The notes: generated from the sequence alone by a model not told the origin. Positions 13,876-22,076 are shown, counted from the stretch's first letter. The stretch is DNA of 28,991 bases from an uncultured Eggerthellaceae bacterium (GCA_934670115.1 CAKUOV010000031.1:1-28991), one strand, 5' to 3'. Numbers and translations: made by a program.

Positions 13876-15843
13876 ATGACTGGTCACATCGAGGAACGGC
13901 AACAGGAATTCGTCGACTTGTTCAACGAACTTGACGATCCGGTCTTTCAGTACGAAGTTCTTATGCAAATCGCAGGAGAACTTGAAGAATACCCACAGTC
14001 TTTTCGGGATGAAAAGCATTCCGTTGATGGCTGTCAATCAAAGACCTGGATTCGCTGCGAAACAATCGGCGAAAACCGTATCAAGATCCTGGTGGACAGT
14101 GAAGCGCTCATCGTTAAGGGGATGATTGGCGTTATCGCCCAAATCATGGAAGGCATTCCGCTGGAGGAAGCAGCATGCGTCCATATCGACTACATCGAGA
14201 AAACTTCACTCAAAGATCTCGTGACCTCTGATCGGCGCAATGGGATAGCCAGCGCCGTGGAGACTATTCAAAAGCAGGCGAGGGAACTGCTTGAGAGAGA
14301 GAAAGGAACTGTCATGATTAGGAAAGGCATCGATGTAGAGCTTAACGTGAAGCCGGTCTTTTTGGCCCTTTACCACAAAGCATCTTACGAAGGCCCCTGC
14401 CGTTTCGGCGCAGGCGACGCGCTCAAGGTTGGCTTTGACCAGCACTTGAACCAGGAGCTTTACAAGGGCTTTGTAAAGAAATGCGAAGAGAACTTCCCTG
14501 AAGGCGTTAAAGTTGTTGACCCCGTTATGATCGAGCGCAGCGACGACTGGGAATCCCCCGAGTGTTTCTTCGAAGAAATGCTGGGCGACCGCGAAAACGT
14601 TGACCTGTACTTCGTCAACCTGGGCTTAGGCCGCAGCGATCTTCTTCTTGAATTTGCAGCGCGCTACGATGTGCCTATCGCACTTGATCCGGACCTGAAC
14701 TTCATTTCCGGCACCGCAGCTGCTCTTTACAACCGTGGCGCTGAAGTGTACTGCCACTTCACTTGGAACGACATGCGCACCCAGATGCGCGCTCTGCGTG
14801 CTCGCAAGGCCATTAAGAAGATGCGCGTGCTCACCCTTCCCCGCTTCAACTCCACCACCGCGCTTGCCGGCGCGGATTCCTTCAACAACCTGGACGAAAT
14901 CACCAGCAAATTCGGCACGATTTTCCGTCCGCGCAACCTGCATGAATTCCTTGACCAAATGACCCCCGCCACCGAGGGCGGCAACCCCACGACTCCTGGC
15001 CGTACCACGCTTGACCTGGACGAAAACGACATGAAGGAAGTCGATGAGATTGCCGAGCAGCTTATGGGCCATGCGTGCGTGGTAGACGTTAAGTCCGAGT
15101 ACGTGAAGAGCACCATCAGCGCTTACGTGCTGGCCAAGAAGTGGCTCAACGCCCTTGAGTGCAACGCTTTCGTAGCACCCTGCCCCGACGCTTGCTCTAC
15201 GCGCCGTTTGCACGAGCTGAGCTTCACGTTCTGCATGACGCACTCCCTGCTAATCAGCCAGGGCATCCCGTCTGCCTGCGAGTACGACATTGCTGCCGCC
15301 GTTTCCATGATGCCGCTTATGGTGCTGTCCAACAGCTCTGCATTCATGGGTAACACCGCAGCCATCCCCATGGTGGATGGCGAACTGCAGACTGCAGCCC
15401 TGCCCACACTTGACACGTCGCAGATTGATGCGCTGGAGGACAAGAGTAACCTGTATTTCAGCCAGCATTCCACCGCAACCTTGAAGATGTGCGGCTTCAA
15501 CCAGCCCACCAAGGAGTACGGCCTGCGTCACTTCGCCTTCGAGAAGGGCTTCGGTGCAATCGTGCGCTACGACCACGCACAAGATGCCGGCACCCCCGTT
15601 ACGCTGTGCCGTTTCTCGGGCGATGGCAAGTCGATGTTTGTTGGCAAGGGCACCATCGTTGCAGGTGGCGGCTTTGATCGCAACAACTGCCATGGCAATA
15701 TCATCTACCGTGTGGCCGACAATATGGACTTCGCCAACAAGCAGAAGCGCTTCGGCAACCACGTGCCGTTGGTGTACGGCGATTACGTAAAGGAACTCGT
15801 CATGCTGGGCGAGGCCATGGGTCTTGAGGTTGTCACCGCATAA
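13876..15843 (+). CDS. SufE-like domain fused to FucI-fold protein
   Basis: Residues 1-146 are a SufE-type sulfur acceptor with the persulfide cysteine in VDGCQSKTW (Cys53). Residues 147-655 resemble the L-fucose/arabinose isomerase fold: YEGPCRFG, CNAFVAPCPDACSTRRL, SACEYDIAAAVSMM and a C-terminal GNHVPLVYGD. At the expected metal ligands there are Glu469 and His629, but the residue 24 after Glu is Asn493 rather than Asp. The halves are joined with no stop, and an in-frame ATG at 14314 with AAAGGA upstream could make the FucI-like part alone. The protein is paralogous to the 530-aa product two genes on. No sugar isomerase function is implied; the setting with SufS and SufE suggests that sulfur is moved onto a small substrate, which is inference. 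Confidence 0.75.
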   Translation: MTGHIEERQQEFVDLFNELDDPVFQYEVLMQIAGELEEYPQSFRDEKHSVDGCQSKTWIRCETIGENRIKILVDSEALIVKGMIGVIAQIMEGIPLEEAACVHIDYIEKTSLKDLVTSDRRNGIASAVETIQKQARELLEREKGTVMIRKGIDVELNVKPVFLALYHKASYEGPCRFGAGDALKVGFDQHLNQELYKGFVKKCEENFPEGVKVVDPVMIERSDDWESPECFFEEMLGDRENVDLYFVNLGLGRSDLLLEFAARYDVPIALDPDLNFISGTAAALYNRGAEVYCHFTWNDMRTQMRALRARKAIKKMRVLTLPRFNSTTALAGADSFNNLDEITSKFGTIFRPRNLHEFLDQMTPATEGGNPTTPGRTTLDLDENDMKEVDEIAEQLMGHACVVDVKSEYVKSTISAYVLAKKWLNALECNAFVAPCPDACSTRRLHELSFTFCMTHSLLISQGIPSACEYDIAAAVSMMPLMVLSNSSAFMGNTAAIPMVDGELQTAALPTLDTSQIDALEDKSNLYFSQHSTATLKMCGFNQPTKEYGLRHFAFEKGFGAIVRYDHAQDAGTPVTLCRFSGDGKSMFVGKGTIVAGGGFDRNNCHGNIIYRVADNMDFANKQKRFGNHVPLVYGDYVKELVMLGEAMGLEVVTA

Positions 15844-15907
15844 TCGGCAGACCGGCTCAAACCACCGAAACACATAAAGCGCAAGAGAGAAGCAAGAAGG
15901 GGCACCT

Positions 15908-16312
15908 ATGGCGCAGACGCTGAAAGAACAGCTCTTGGCGTCTGCGCGAGCAGCCGCCAAGGCAGCCGCCGGGATGCGCAACGCGCAATCCAACGAGGAG
16001 CTTCACCAACACTTACGAGATTACGTATACGCGAAATACCTGCTTGACGCATCCGACGAGGACGACATTGACGAGCTGACCGCATTAAGCATTGCACGCG
16101 CTCTGAAGCTGGACAGAAACTTGATGGCAGAGGTTGATAACGCCGCTGAATGCACTGGCTCCACCTCCGCCATGCGTAAAAAAGTACTTTTAATCATGTC
16201 GCTGCAGAAAAACGTGGGGGTAGAGTTAACGCCTTCCGCAACTGCCCAGGCTTCCACGCTTAAAGCGTTAGCAGAACTGATTTTCACCGAACTGAAAGGC
16301 AATGAAAAATGA
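15908..16312 (+). CDS. Small helical carrier-like protein, paralogue A
   Basis: The 134-residue acidic, helical protein has no family I can name. It is paralogous to the 143-aa protein encoded at 18520. Shared positions include a YLLD/FLID segment, a CxG(S/A)xS turn (ECTGSTSAM), a following K/R-rich helix ending in a VGVEL/LDLDM strand, and a T-x3-LAE(L/E)I helix. The C-terminal half loosely recalls an acyl-carrier fold, but no DSL motif is visible. AGAAGGGG precedes ATG 15908. The stop overlaps the next start (ATGA), which implies coupled translation with the FucI-like protein and perhaps a complex. Function unknown. Confidence 0.7.
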   Translation: MAQTLKEQLLASARAAAKAAAGMRNAQSNEELHQHLRDYVYAKYLLDASDEDDIDELTALSIARALKLDRNLMAEVDNAAECTGSTSAMRKKVLLIMSLQKNVGVELTPSATAQASTLKALAELIFTELKGNEK

Positions 16313-17901
16313 GACTTCCCAACGAATTCCAACTAAGGCAGAACCGCGACGTTGTTCTGAACGTTCGCCCCATTGAAATCGGCTTGTACCATGACTACGT
16401 GTTTGAAGGTCCGTGCCGTTTCGGCCGCGGCGACGAACTTACGCGCGAGCACGACATGATGGTCATTGAGATGAAGAGCAAAGCCGACGAGCAGATGCTG
16501 CGCGATGAGTTCGGCAGCATTCCCGGCGTGAACATCATGGACACTATCGTGGTGCGCCGCGACGAGACGTTCCCGTTGAACAACGAAATGCTTGAGGCCA
16601 TGGCAAAAGACCACGACCAGGTTGACCTCTACATCTTCAACTTTACCGTATTCGGCGCTGACCTGGCCATTGCCTTCGCGCAGAAATACGGCAAACCGTC
16701 CATGATTCTGCCCACGCCGAACAACGACGCACACATGTCTGCCGCTTTCCGCGCACGCAACCTTGAGATGCACAGCCCCGCCACGCTTGATGATGCGCGT
16801 AAGACGCTTGTTGCCCTGCGTGCCCGCAAGGTCATGGCCAACACCCGTGCCATGGTAGTAGTGCGCAACAACTCCGTGCATCCCGTAACGAACTACGACT
16901 CGTTCCTGGATCACTACCAGGTCACCCAGACCCTGGGCACTACCTTCACTTACTACAACTTGCATGAATTCCTGGATCAGCTGCACGTTGTGCCCGGCGA
17001 CACGAACCCCACGCTGCCGGGACGTATGGCCGACAACATCACCCCCGAGGAGATGAAGACCATCGAGGCCATGACCGACGAGTTCATGGAGAGCGCCGAG
17101 CTGTGCGACATGGATAAGGAATCCATCATTCCGTCCATGCGCGTGCACTACTTGGCAAACAAGCTTATGAAGAAACTTGACTGCAACGCGTTTGCGGCTC
17201 CTTGCCCCGACATGTGCGCCACCAGGCGCCTGAACCAAGAGAAGGCAACGTTCTGCCTGAACCACGTACTGAACAACGAGTGCGGCGTGTGCTCCGCTTG
17301 CGAGCAAGACGTTTCCGCATTGCTGTCCATGGTTGCGCTGTCCGCCGTTTCCAACACCCCGCCGTACATGGGCAACACCGTGCCGGTCAAGTTGGACGAA
17401 AACGATGAGCTGCGCATCAAGACGCGCGTTATGTTCCGTCCCTACGCCTGCGATGAAGAAACTCCGCATTTGGCCGAGCAGTACGAGCACATGGAAAAAG
17501 GCGGCATCTTCTCCATTTACCACGCCGTACCGAGCCGCCGCTTCAAGGGCTTCGACGAAGAAGTTGAGCCCTATGCCGTGCGTCCGTTTGCCATGGACGG
17601 CCGCTGGGGCGCTACCGTGCGTTACGACTTCAAGCGCGACATTGGCCAGGCCATCACGCTGGCGAAGTTCGACCCGACCTGCTCCAAAATCCTGATTGCT
17701 CGCGGCACCATTGTTGGCGGCATTGGCACCCAGGACGAAAACTGCAGCGAAGGCGTGTTCTTCGGCGTGAGCGACGGTCGTGCGTTCCGCGAGGCCACCA
17801 TGTGGACTGGCAACCACACCGCGCTGGTTTACGGCGACGTTTTTGACGAGATGGTGCTGTTTGCTAAGAGCGTTGGTCTGGAGCCCATCGCCATCGCGTA
17901 A
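16309..17901 (+). CDS. FucI-fold protein, paralogue without SufE domain
   Basis: The 530-residue protein is alignable end to end with residues 147-655 of the upstream fusion: YHDYVFEGPCRFGRGD, NLHEFLDQL, CNAFAAPCPDMCATRRL, CSACEQDVSALLSM, YMGNTVPV, GNHTALVYGD. It fits the L-fucose-isomerase-like fold. Glu332 and His503 fall at expected metal-ligand positions, but Asn356 sits 24 after Glu332, the place of the Asp I recall in E. coli FucI (Glu337/Asp361). It is Cys-rich around 292-331 (Cys292, 299, 303, 316, 325, 328, 331), more than a plain isomerase needs, so thiol chemistry or metal binding is possible. It overlaps the carrier-like gene by 4 bp. The two paralogues may form a hetero-oligomer. 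Reaction unknown. Confidence 0.75.
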   Translation: MRLPNEFQLRQNRDVVLNVRPIEIGLYHDYVFEGPCRFGRGDELTREHDMMVIEMKSKADEQMLRDEFGSIPGVNIMDTIVVRRDETFPLNNEMLEAMAKDHDQVDLYIFNFTVFGADLAIAFAQKYGKPSMILPTPNNDAHMSAAFRARNLEMHSPATLDDARKTLVALRARKVMANTRAMVVVRNNSVHPVTNYDSFLDHYQVTQTLGTTFTYYNLHEFLDQLHVVPGDTNPTLPGRMADNITPEEMKTIEAMTDEFMESAELCDMDKESIIPSMRVHYLANKLMKKLDCNAFAAPCPDMCATRRLNQEKATFCLNHVLNNECGVCSACEQDVSALLSMVALSAVSNTPPYMGNTVPVKLDENDELRIKTRVMFRPYACDEETPHLAEQYEHMEKGGIFSIYHAVPSRRFKGFDEEVEPYAVRPFAMDGRWGATVRYDFKRDIGQAITLAKFDPTCSKILIARGTIVGGIGTQDENCSEGVFFGVSDGRAFREATMWTGNHTALVYGDVFDEMVLFAKSVGLEPIAIA

Positions 17902-17918
17902 TGATGTTATCCCCCGGA

Positions 17919-18033
17919 ACGCTCTTGCAGGCATGCGCTTGCAAGAGTGTCCTTCCACAGTAGGCGCGCGTTGCTGGACGTAGCAGCGCGCGCGGGCTCG
18001 GAGTCCATATGCCTCCCCCAGCACTCCGAGCCC
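17919..18033 (+). promoter_or_regulatory. Three consecutive hairpins between the two halves of the sulfur cluster
   Basis: The 192-bp gap holds three stem-loops in a row: 17919-17950 (11 bp, ACGCTCTTGCA / TGCAAGAGTGT with one G-T), 17964-17993 (12 bp, GC-repeat rich, 6-nt loop) and 17994-18033 (11 bp, GGGCTCGGAGT / ACTCCGAGCCC). The last is followed by a C/T-rich tract (ACCCCTTCCCCCCC) instead of a T-run. The arrangement could be a terminator or attenuator array, a structured leader for the second SufE gene, or mRNA processing sites. I recognise no known riboswitch. Confidence 0.55.
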
Positions 18034-18093
18034 ACCCCTTCCCCCCCGTGCTAACGCAGGTAAGATTTCCCCTGATGAGAAAGGCAGCATGCT

Positions 18094-18501
18094 GTGAAAA
18101 CAATCAAACAGGTGCAATCTGAACTCATCGACGAAATCAACGCTACAGGCGATATTTTGTTCCAATACACGTACCTTGTTGACATTGCAGGCAGACTTCC
18201 CCGCATGACCGAAGAAGAGAAGCAAGCCGCAACGAAAGTCGAGAAATGCCAATCCAACGTGTGGCTGATCATCTCTATAGACAACGGCGCGGTTCACCTT
18301 AAAGCAGACAGCGACACGCTGATCGTGCGAGGGCTTTTGCAACTGATTATCAGGCTTTTTGACGGACGCACCCCTCAAGAAATACTCGGTGTTGACGTAA
18401 GGGTTCTTACCGCAACCGAGCTTTCCGAGGCGTTCACAGAAGACCGCATGACCGGTTTCAGCGAAATCATTCGCACGATTCGCGCGGCAATTTCCGCATA
18501 A
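18094..18501 (+). CDS. SufE-family sulfur acceptor
   Basis: The 135-residue protein is a stand-alone SufE domain of normal length with the persulfide Cys52 in VEKCQSNVWL and the typical C-terminal helices (LRxDSDTLIVRGLLQLIIRLFDG-like region). GTG at 18094 is the start, with AAAGG about 11 nt upstream. It is paralogous to the SufE domain at 13876. SufE takes the persulfide from SufS, which is encoded two genes downstream. Two SufE acceptors with one SufS suggest two delivery routes or a division of work between the free and fused form. The usual SufBCD scaffold genes are absent, so this is not a standard Fe-S assembly operon. Confidence 0.85.
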   Translation: MKTIKQVQSELIDEINATGDILFQYTYLVDIAGRLPRMTEEEKQAATKVEKCQSNVWLIISIDNGAVHLKADSDTLIVRGLLQLIIRLFDGRTPQEILGVDVRVLTATELSEAFTEDRMTGFSEIIRTIRAAISA

Positions 18502-18519
18502 ATTCGCAAGGAGAACGCA

Positions 18520-18951
18520 ATGGATATACGCAAACAGCTCGAAGAAGTAAAGGAACGCACCGAACACGAGCTGCGGTGCATGCGTGAAGAAGAGCCCACG
18601 TTCGAGTCGGTCTACGAGCATCTGAAGAATTTCATTGTTGGGCGCTTCCTTATTGATGACGGCTATTTCGACGATTCGATTGCTAAACTTGCAGAACACA
18701 GCATTGACCTGGCCATTTTCAAAGCAGAAGCCAGCGAAGAACGCGGTGAGAGCCTGAAAGACCTTTCGTTGAGTTGCTCGGGTGCGTCGTCTTCCGAAAC
18801 AAAACGCGCGCTGCTCTACATCACGCTGCGCAAGTCACTTGATTTGGACATGCCTCCTTCAATGGTGGCCACTCACGACACGGTGTCGCTGCTTGCTGAA
18901 GAAATCATGCGGCAACTTGCGGTAAAATATTCCGACGAGCATTCTGAATAA
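18520..18951 (+). CDS. Small helical carrier-like protein, paralogue B
   Basis: The 143-residue acidic helical protein is the paralogue of the 134-aa product at 15908. Its CSGASSSETKRALLYITLRK segment followed by LDLDMPPSM and TVSLLAEEI matches the CTGSTSAM... VGVELTP... TLKALAELI region there. AAGGAG lies 8 nt before ATG 18520. It is placed between sufE and sufS, as paralogue A is placed between the SufE-FucI fusion and the FucI-like gene, so the small protein goes with both halves of the cluster. Its function is unknown; an adaptor or carrier between SufE and the FucI-fold proteins is a guess. Confidence 0.7.
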   Translation: MDIRKQLEEVKERTEHELRCMREEEPTFESVYEHLKNFIVGRFLIDDGYFDDSIAKLAEHSIDLAIFKAEASEERGESLKDLSLSCSGASSSETKRALLYITLRKSLDLDMPPSMVATHDTVSLLAEEIMRQLAVKYSDEHSE

Positions 18952-18993
18952 CATTCTGAGCGCAAGCCAGAAACATGCCGTTAGGAGACAACC

Positions 18994-20217
18994 ATGCTTG
19001 ATGTCGCAGCACTGCGCAACGACTTCCCTATTTTGTCGCAGGAAGTCTACGGACGCCCGCTGGTATATTTGGACAACGGCGCCACTACGCAGGTTCCCGA
19101 ATGCGTGCTTGAACGCGTAACGGAGCATTATCGCACGCAGAACGGCAACGTGCACCGCGGCGTTCATTTCACCGCGAACGCATCTACCCATGCGCTTGAA
19201 GCGGCGCGACATCGCGCAGCCCAGTTTATCAACGCGACCAGCGACGATTGCATTGTATTCACGCGCGGCACCACCGAATCGCTGAACACCGTGGCATTTG
19301 GCCTGCGCGAATACGTAGGGCCGGGCGACCACGTAGTCGTTACCGTTATGGAGCATCATTCGAACTTCGTACCGTGGCAGCAGCTTTGCGCCGAGCGCGG
19401 CGCAACGTTTCATGTGTGCGATATTGACGATGATGGCAACCTGAAGCTTCATGAGTTGGCCGAACTCATGAAGCTGCGCCCGAAAGTCGTGTCCGTAAGC
19501 TGTTGTTCCAACGTGCTGGGAACCGTAAATCCCATCGAGCACGTTTGCGCCCTGGCCCACAAAGCCGGAGCGCTTGCCGTGCTTGATGGCGCGCAGATCA
19601 TGAGGCATCGCGTGATGGACGCGCAGGCAATCGATTGCGATTTTCTGGCGTTTTCGGGCCATAAGATGATGGCGGGCACGGGCATTGGCGTGCTGTATGG
19701 CAAGCCCGAAGCGCTCGCGCTGCTGCGTCCCTGCCAATTCGGCGGCGAAATGGTGGACAAAGTAACCGTTGCAGAAACCACCTTCGGTTCGGCTCCTCTT
19801 CGTTTCGAAGCTGGCACGCCGAACTATGTGGGATCAATCGCGCTTGCCGCGGCCATGGACTATTTGGAAGAAATCGGTCGCGCAGAGATTGCGGCATACG
19901 AAGACGAGCTGGTTTCCTATGCCGATGAAAAGCTGCATAAGCTTGACGGCGTAAACGTACTGGGTAACCCCGCGCGCCGGGCAGGTTGCGTTTCGTTCAC
20001 GTTTGACGGCGCTCACCCCTTCGATGTGTGCACGCTTATCGACAAGATGGGCGTTGCCCTGCGAAGCGGCCATGCGTGCGCAGAGCCCCTGCTTACGCGC
20101 TTCGGCTTAACAAGCGTTGCGCGCCTTTCCCCCGCGTTCTACAACACGTTCGAGGAAATCGATTACGCAGTATCGTGCATCGAGCGCGCTCTGGGTATCA
20201 TCCGCGCAGCGGGATAA
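18994..20217 (+). CDS. sufS: SufS-type group II cysteine desulfurase
   Basis: This PLP enzyme removes sulfur from cysteine as a persulfide. The 407-residue protein has the expected group II features: YLDNGATTQVP near the start, HHSNFVPWQ (His121), LDGAQ, the PLP lysine in SGHKMMAGTGIG (Lys224) and the active Cys362 in RSGHACAEPLL. TTAGGAG precedes ATG 18994. It ends the six-gene rightward cluster and is the probable sulfur donor for both SufE domains. Sulfur delivery here seems dedicated, because neither SufBCD nor IscU is next to it. The alternative is a generic housekeeping SufS placed here by chance, which the two SufE domains argue against. Confidence 0.92.
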   Translation: MLDVAALRNDFPILSQEVYGRPLVYLDNGATTQVPECVLERVTEHYRTQNGNVHRGVHFTANASTHALEAARHRAAQFINATSDDCIVFTRGTTESLNTVAFGLREYVGPGDHVVVTVMEHHSNFVPWQQLCAERGATFHVCDIDDDGNLKLHELAELMKLRPKVVSVSCCSNVLGTVNPIEHVCALAHKAGALAVLDGAQIMRHRVMDAQAIDCDFLAFSGHKMMAGTGIGVLYGKPEALALLRPCQFGGEMVDKVTVAETTFGSAPLRFEAGTPNYVGSIALAAAMDYLEEIGRAEIAAYEDELVSYADEKLHKLDGVNVLGNPARRAGCVSFTFDGAHPFDVCTLIDKMGVALRSGHACAEPLLTRFGLTSVARLSPAFYNTFEEIDYAVSCIERALGIIRAAG

Positions 20218-20280
20218 AAGACCCGAAGAGCACAGCGGTGCACAACCCATCTCCACCGTTTTCAAGACTTGCACCAAAAA

Positions 20281-20305
20281 GGGCGTCAGCACAAAGCCGA
20301 CGCCC
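20281..20305 (-). terminator. Intrinsic terminator of the leftward Mo-enzyme operon
   Basis: GGGCGTC / GACGCCC form a 7-bp GC-rich stem. Read leftward it is followed by five Ts (the A-run 20276-20280) and then TTGG, a standard intrinsic terminator 41 bp after the UroD-family stop. It may also slow rightward transcripts from sufS (stop 20217). Confidence 0.8.
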
Positions 20306-20345
20306 TTCGTAATGCACAAAGCAACTCGAGTTAAAGCAGCGAATC

Positions 20346-21335
20346 TTAAGCAATAGGATGCTTCGTTGCCCATTCTTCGCCATAGGCGCGCAACGCAGCC
20401 TGAAGCATTTCGTTGTTCTTGGCATGCAACAGCGGAGCAGGAGAACCCGGGAAGAACTTGCCACCAGGGCAGTACGTGTCAATGCAGCGACGAACTTCCT
20501 TATCAACATCTTCCGGAGTAGGATCAATGGCATCGAGTGCCGGGCCATTGATGCCGCCGAGCATGGCCATTTTGCCCTGAAGACGACCCTGGATACCCAC
20601 GATATCGTTCTCGGGGATAACGCCTTGCCAAATGTCGATGCCCAAATCTTCCATCTCTTCAGCAATAGGCTCGCAGATGCAGTCTGCATGATGAACGTAA
20701 ATCATGCCGCACTCGTGAATCGTATTCGCAATTTCAACCTGCAGCGGCTTAATCATTTCTTCCCACACATCAGGCGGCAGGAACAGGTTCTGCTTTGAAC
20801 CCCAGTCGTCCTGGAAGAAGCAGACATCAGGCTTGATGTGGTATGCAGCCTCTTTGATGGCAGCAACCTTATAGTCCTTGATTGCAGTAAGCATCTCGAA
20901 CATTGCATCCGGCTCTTCAAGATAAGCGCAGAAGGCATCTTCCATGCCCATCAAGAAGTGGCTGCGCTCGAACAGACCCTGAGCGCTAAAGAACTCAACG
21001 AAGTACTCGTCGCGATTTACCTGGTCAGCAGCTTCTTTGACAGAAGTCCAATCCAAATCCTTCAGCGAAGGAATGGTCAAATCCTGCTTCCAACGCGTGA
21101 TGTCTTTAATCACCGCATTCTCAGGCGTTACGCAAGGATGCTTACCCGGCGCGCCAGGAAGGAAAGCGCAGGTCGTTCCCCAGGAATCCTTGTGCTCTTC
21201 GCCGTCTTGCGGAACCATATCACCTTTCCAGATAGGGTCCAGCATGACCTTTACTGCCCACTGGAAGTCTCCGTAATACTGCGGCTGCTCGCCCTTCAAG
21301 ATTGCAAGCATGTTTTCGCGCGGAGTCATCTCCAT
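20346..21335 (-). CDS. Uroporphyrinogen decarboxylase (URO-D) family, methyltransferase-like protein
   Basis: The 329-residue protein belongs to the URO-D superfamily branch that includes corrinoid-dependent methyltransferases rather than haem biosynthesis. Visible features are MTPRENMLAILKGEQP at the start, a HHADC segment (His215-Cys219, possible zinc site), GINGPALDAIDPTPEDV and FFPGSPAPLLH near the end. AAGGAG precedes ATG 21335. It is the last gene of the leftward operon with the molybdopterin enzyme. A role as aryl-ether or other methyltransferase with a corrinoid protein encoded elsewhere is plausible, but no corrinoid-binding protein or reactivase lies in this window. Confidence 0.82.
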   Translation of the reverse strand: MEMTPRENMLAILKGEQPQYYGDFQWAVKVMLDPIWKGDMVPQDGEEHKDSWGTTCAFLPGAPGKHPCVTPENAVIKDITRWKQDLTIPSLKDLDWTSVKEAADQVNRDEYFVEFFSAQGLFERSHFLMGMEDAFCAYLEEPDAMFEMLTAIKDYKVAAIKEAAYHIKPDVCFFQDDWGSKQNLFLPPDVWEEMIKPLQVEIANTIHECGMIYVHHADCICEPIAEEMEDLGIDIWQGVIPENDIVGIQGRLQGKMAMLGGINGPALDAIDPTPEDVDKEVRRCIDTYCPGGKFFPGSPAPLLHAKNNEMLQAALRAYGEEWATKHPIA

Positions 21336-21377
21336 ACCGACATTCTCCTTTCAATCTATTTGTCTTAAATGCCCAGA

Positions 21378-22076
21378 CTAGCGGCCCAGTGCATTTTTCA
21401 ACGCTTCAACATCAATTACGGTTCCTGAAGGATAATCAGCAACCGTCAGTAAAAATTGCAAAGCAGATCTTATATCTTTTGGCGTCTCGGCAAACTCAAA
21501 GGCCAGATAATCCAAAGCATCGGAAGAAAGCACTGCTGGATTGTCTTTTCCATACGTGCAAACCTCCTGAATCTTCTTGGCAAGATCCAAATAATCATCT
21601 CTGCGAAGAGGCTCAACGCGATACTCTTCGAACGAGTCCATAACACCGCCCAAAAGCGATAAATCATAATCGCTCAGAGGCTTTTCGCCTGCAATTATCG
21701 TGGACAATCCATGCGATTGGCGCTCAATAAGAAGCAACTTGCACAACAAGGGACCCGATGGGATGTCGTTAAAGAACACGTCAAACGAATCCAACAAAAG
21801 AATATCCGCACTTCCAACCTTTTCCAGGATACGATCGCCGGAATCAAGTTGAATTGCAGTCATCAGCTCTGCGGCATGAGAAAAAACAATGTGCTTTGTT
21901 GACAACAAATCCTTATCCAAAGCACGCGTTTGCAAAGCAAACGTTTTCCCTGAACCAGGCTCACCATAAATGTAGGCATTGATAGGTTCGCCCTGGTTTT
22001 GCGCAACGCCAACAACAAGCTCAAAAGCTTCGCGGTTGCCATCCGTTATCAAGATTTCATCAACCGATGGATTCAT
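21378..22076 (-). CDS. DnaA/Hda-like AAA+ ATPase
   Basis: The 232-residue AAA+ protein has Walker A GEPGSGKT (38-45), Walker B DILLLDSFD (91-99) and a C-terminal lid resembling DnaA/Hda (PLRRDDYLDLAKKI, FAETPKDIRSALQFLL). No DnaA DNA-binding domain IV is present. ATG 22076 has AGGAG upstream; an upstream in-frame extension of 9 codons lacks support. Its place between zinc-ribbon genes and a URO-D gene, 42 bp from the latter, is odd for a replication factor. It may have been recruited as a local chaperone-like or regulatory ATPase for the Mo-enzyme pathway; that is inference. Confidence 0.78.
   Translation of the reverse strand: MNPSVDEILITDGNREAFELVVGVAQNQGEPINAYIYGEPGSGKTFALQTRALDKDLLSTKHIVFSHAAELMTAIQLDSGDRILEKVGSADILLLDSFDVFFNDIPSGPLLCKLLLIERQSHGLSTIIAGEKPLSDYDLSLLGGVMDSFEEYRVEPLRRDDYLDLAKKIQEVCTYGKDNPAVLSSDALDYLAFEFAETPKDIRSALQFLLTVADYPSGTVIDVEALKNALGR

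Noticed and set aside
16333..18699. A 788-codon open frame on the minus strand opposite the FucI-like gene
   Set aside because: It is antisense to well-supported genes with clear families and ribosome sites. Its translation is His/Val/Gly-rich without a recognisable domain; such shadows arise from GC-biased codon use.
18994..20217. Housekeeping SUF Fe-S assembly operon
   Set aside because: SufB, SufC, SufD and SufU are absent while two FucI-fold proteins and two unknown small proteins are present, so a dedicated sulfur-transfer role is more likely.
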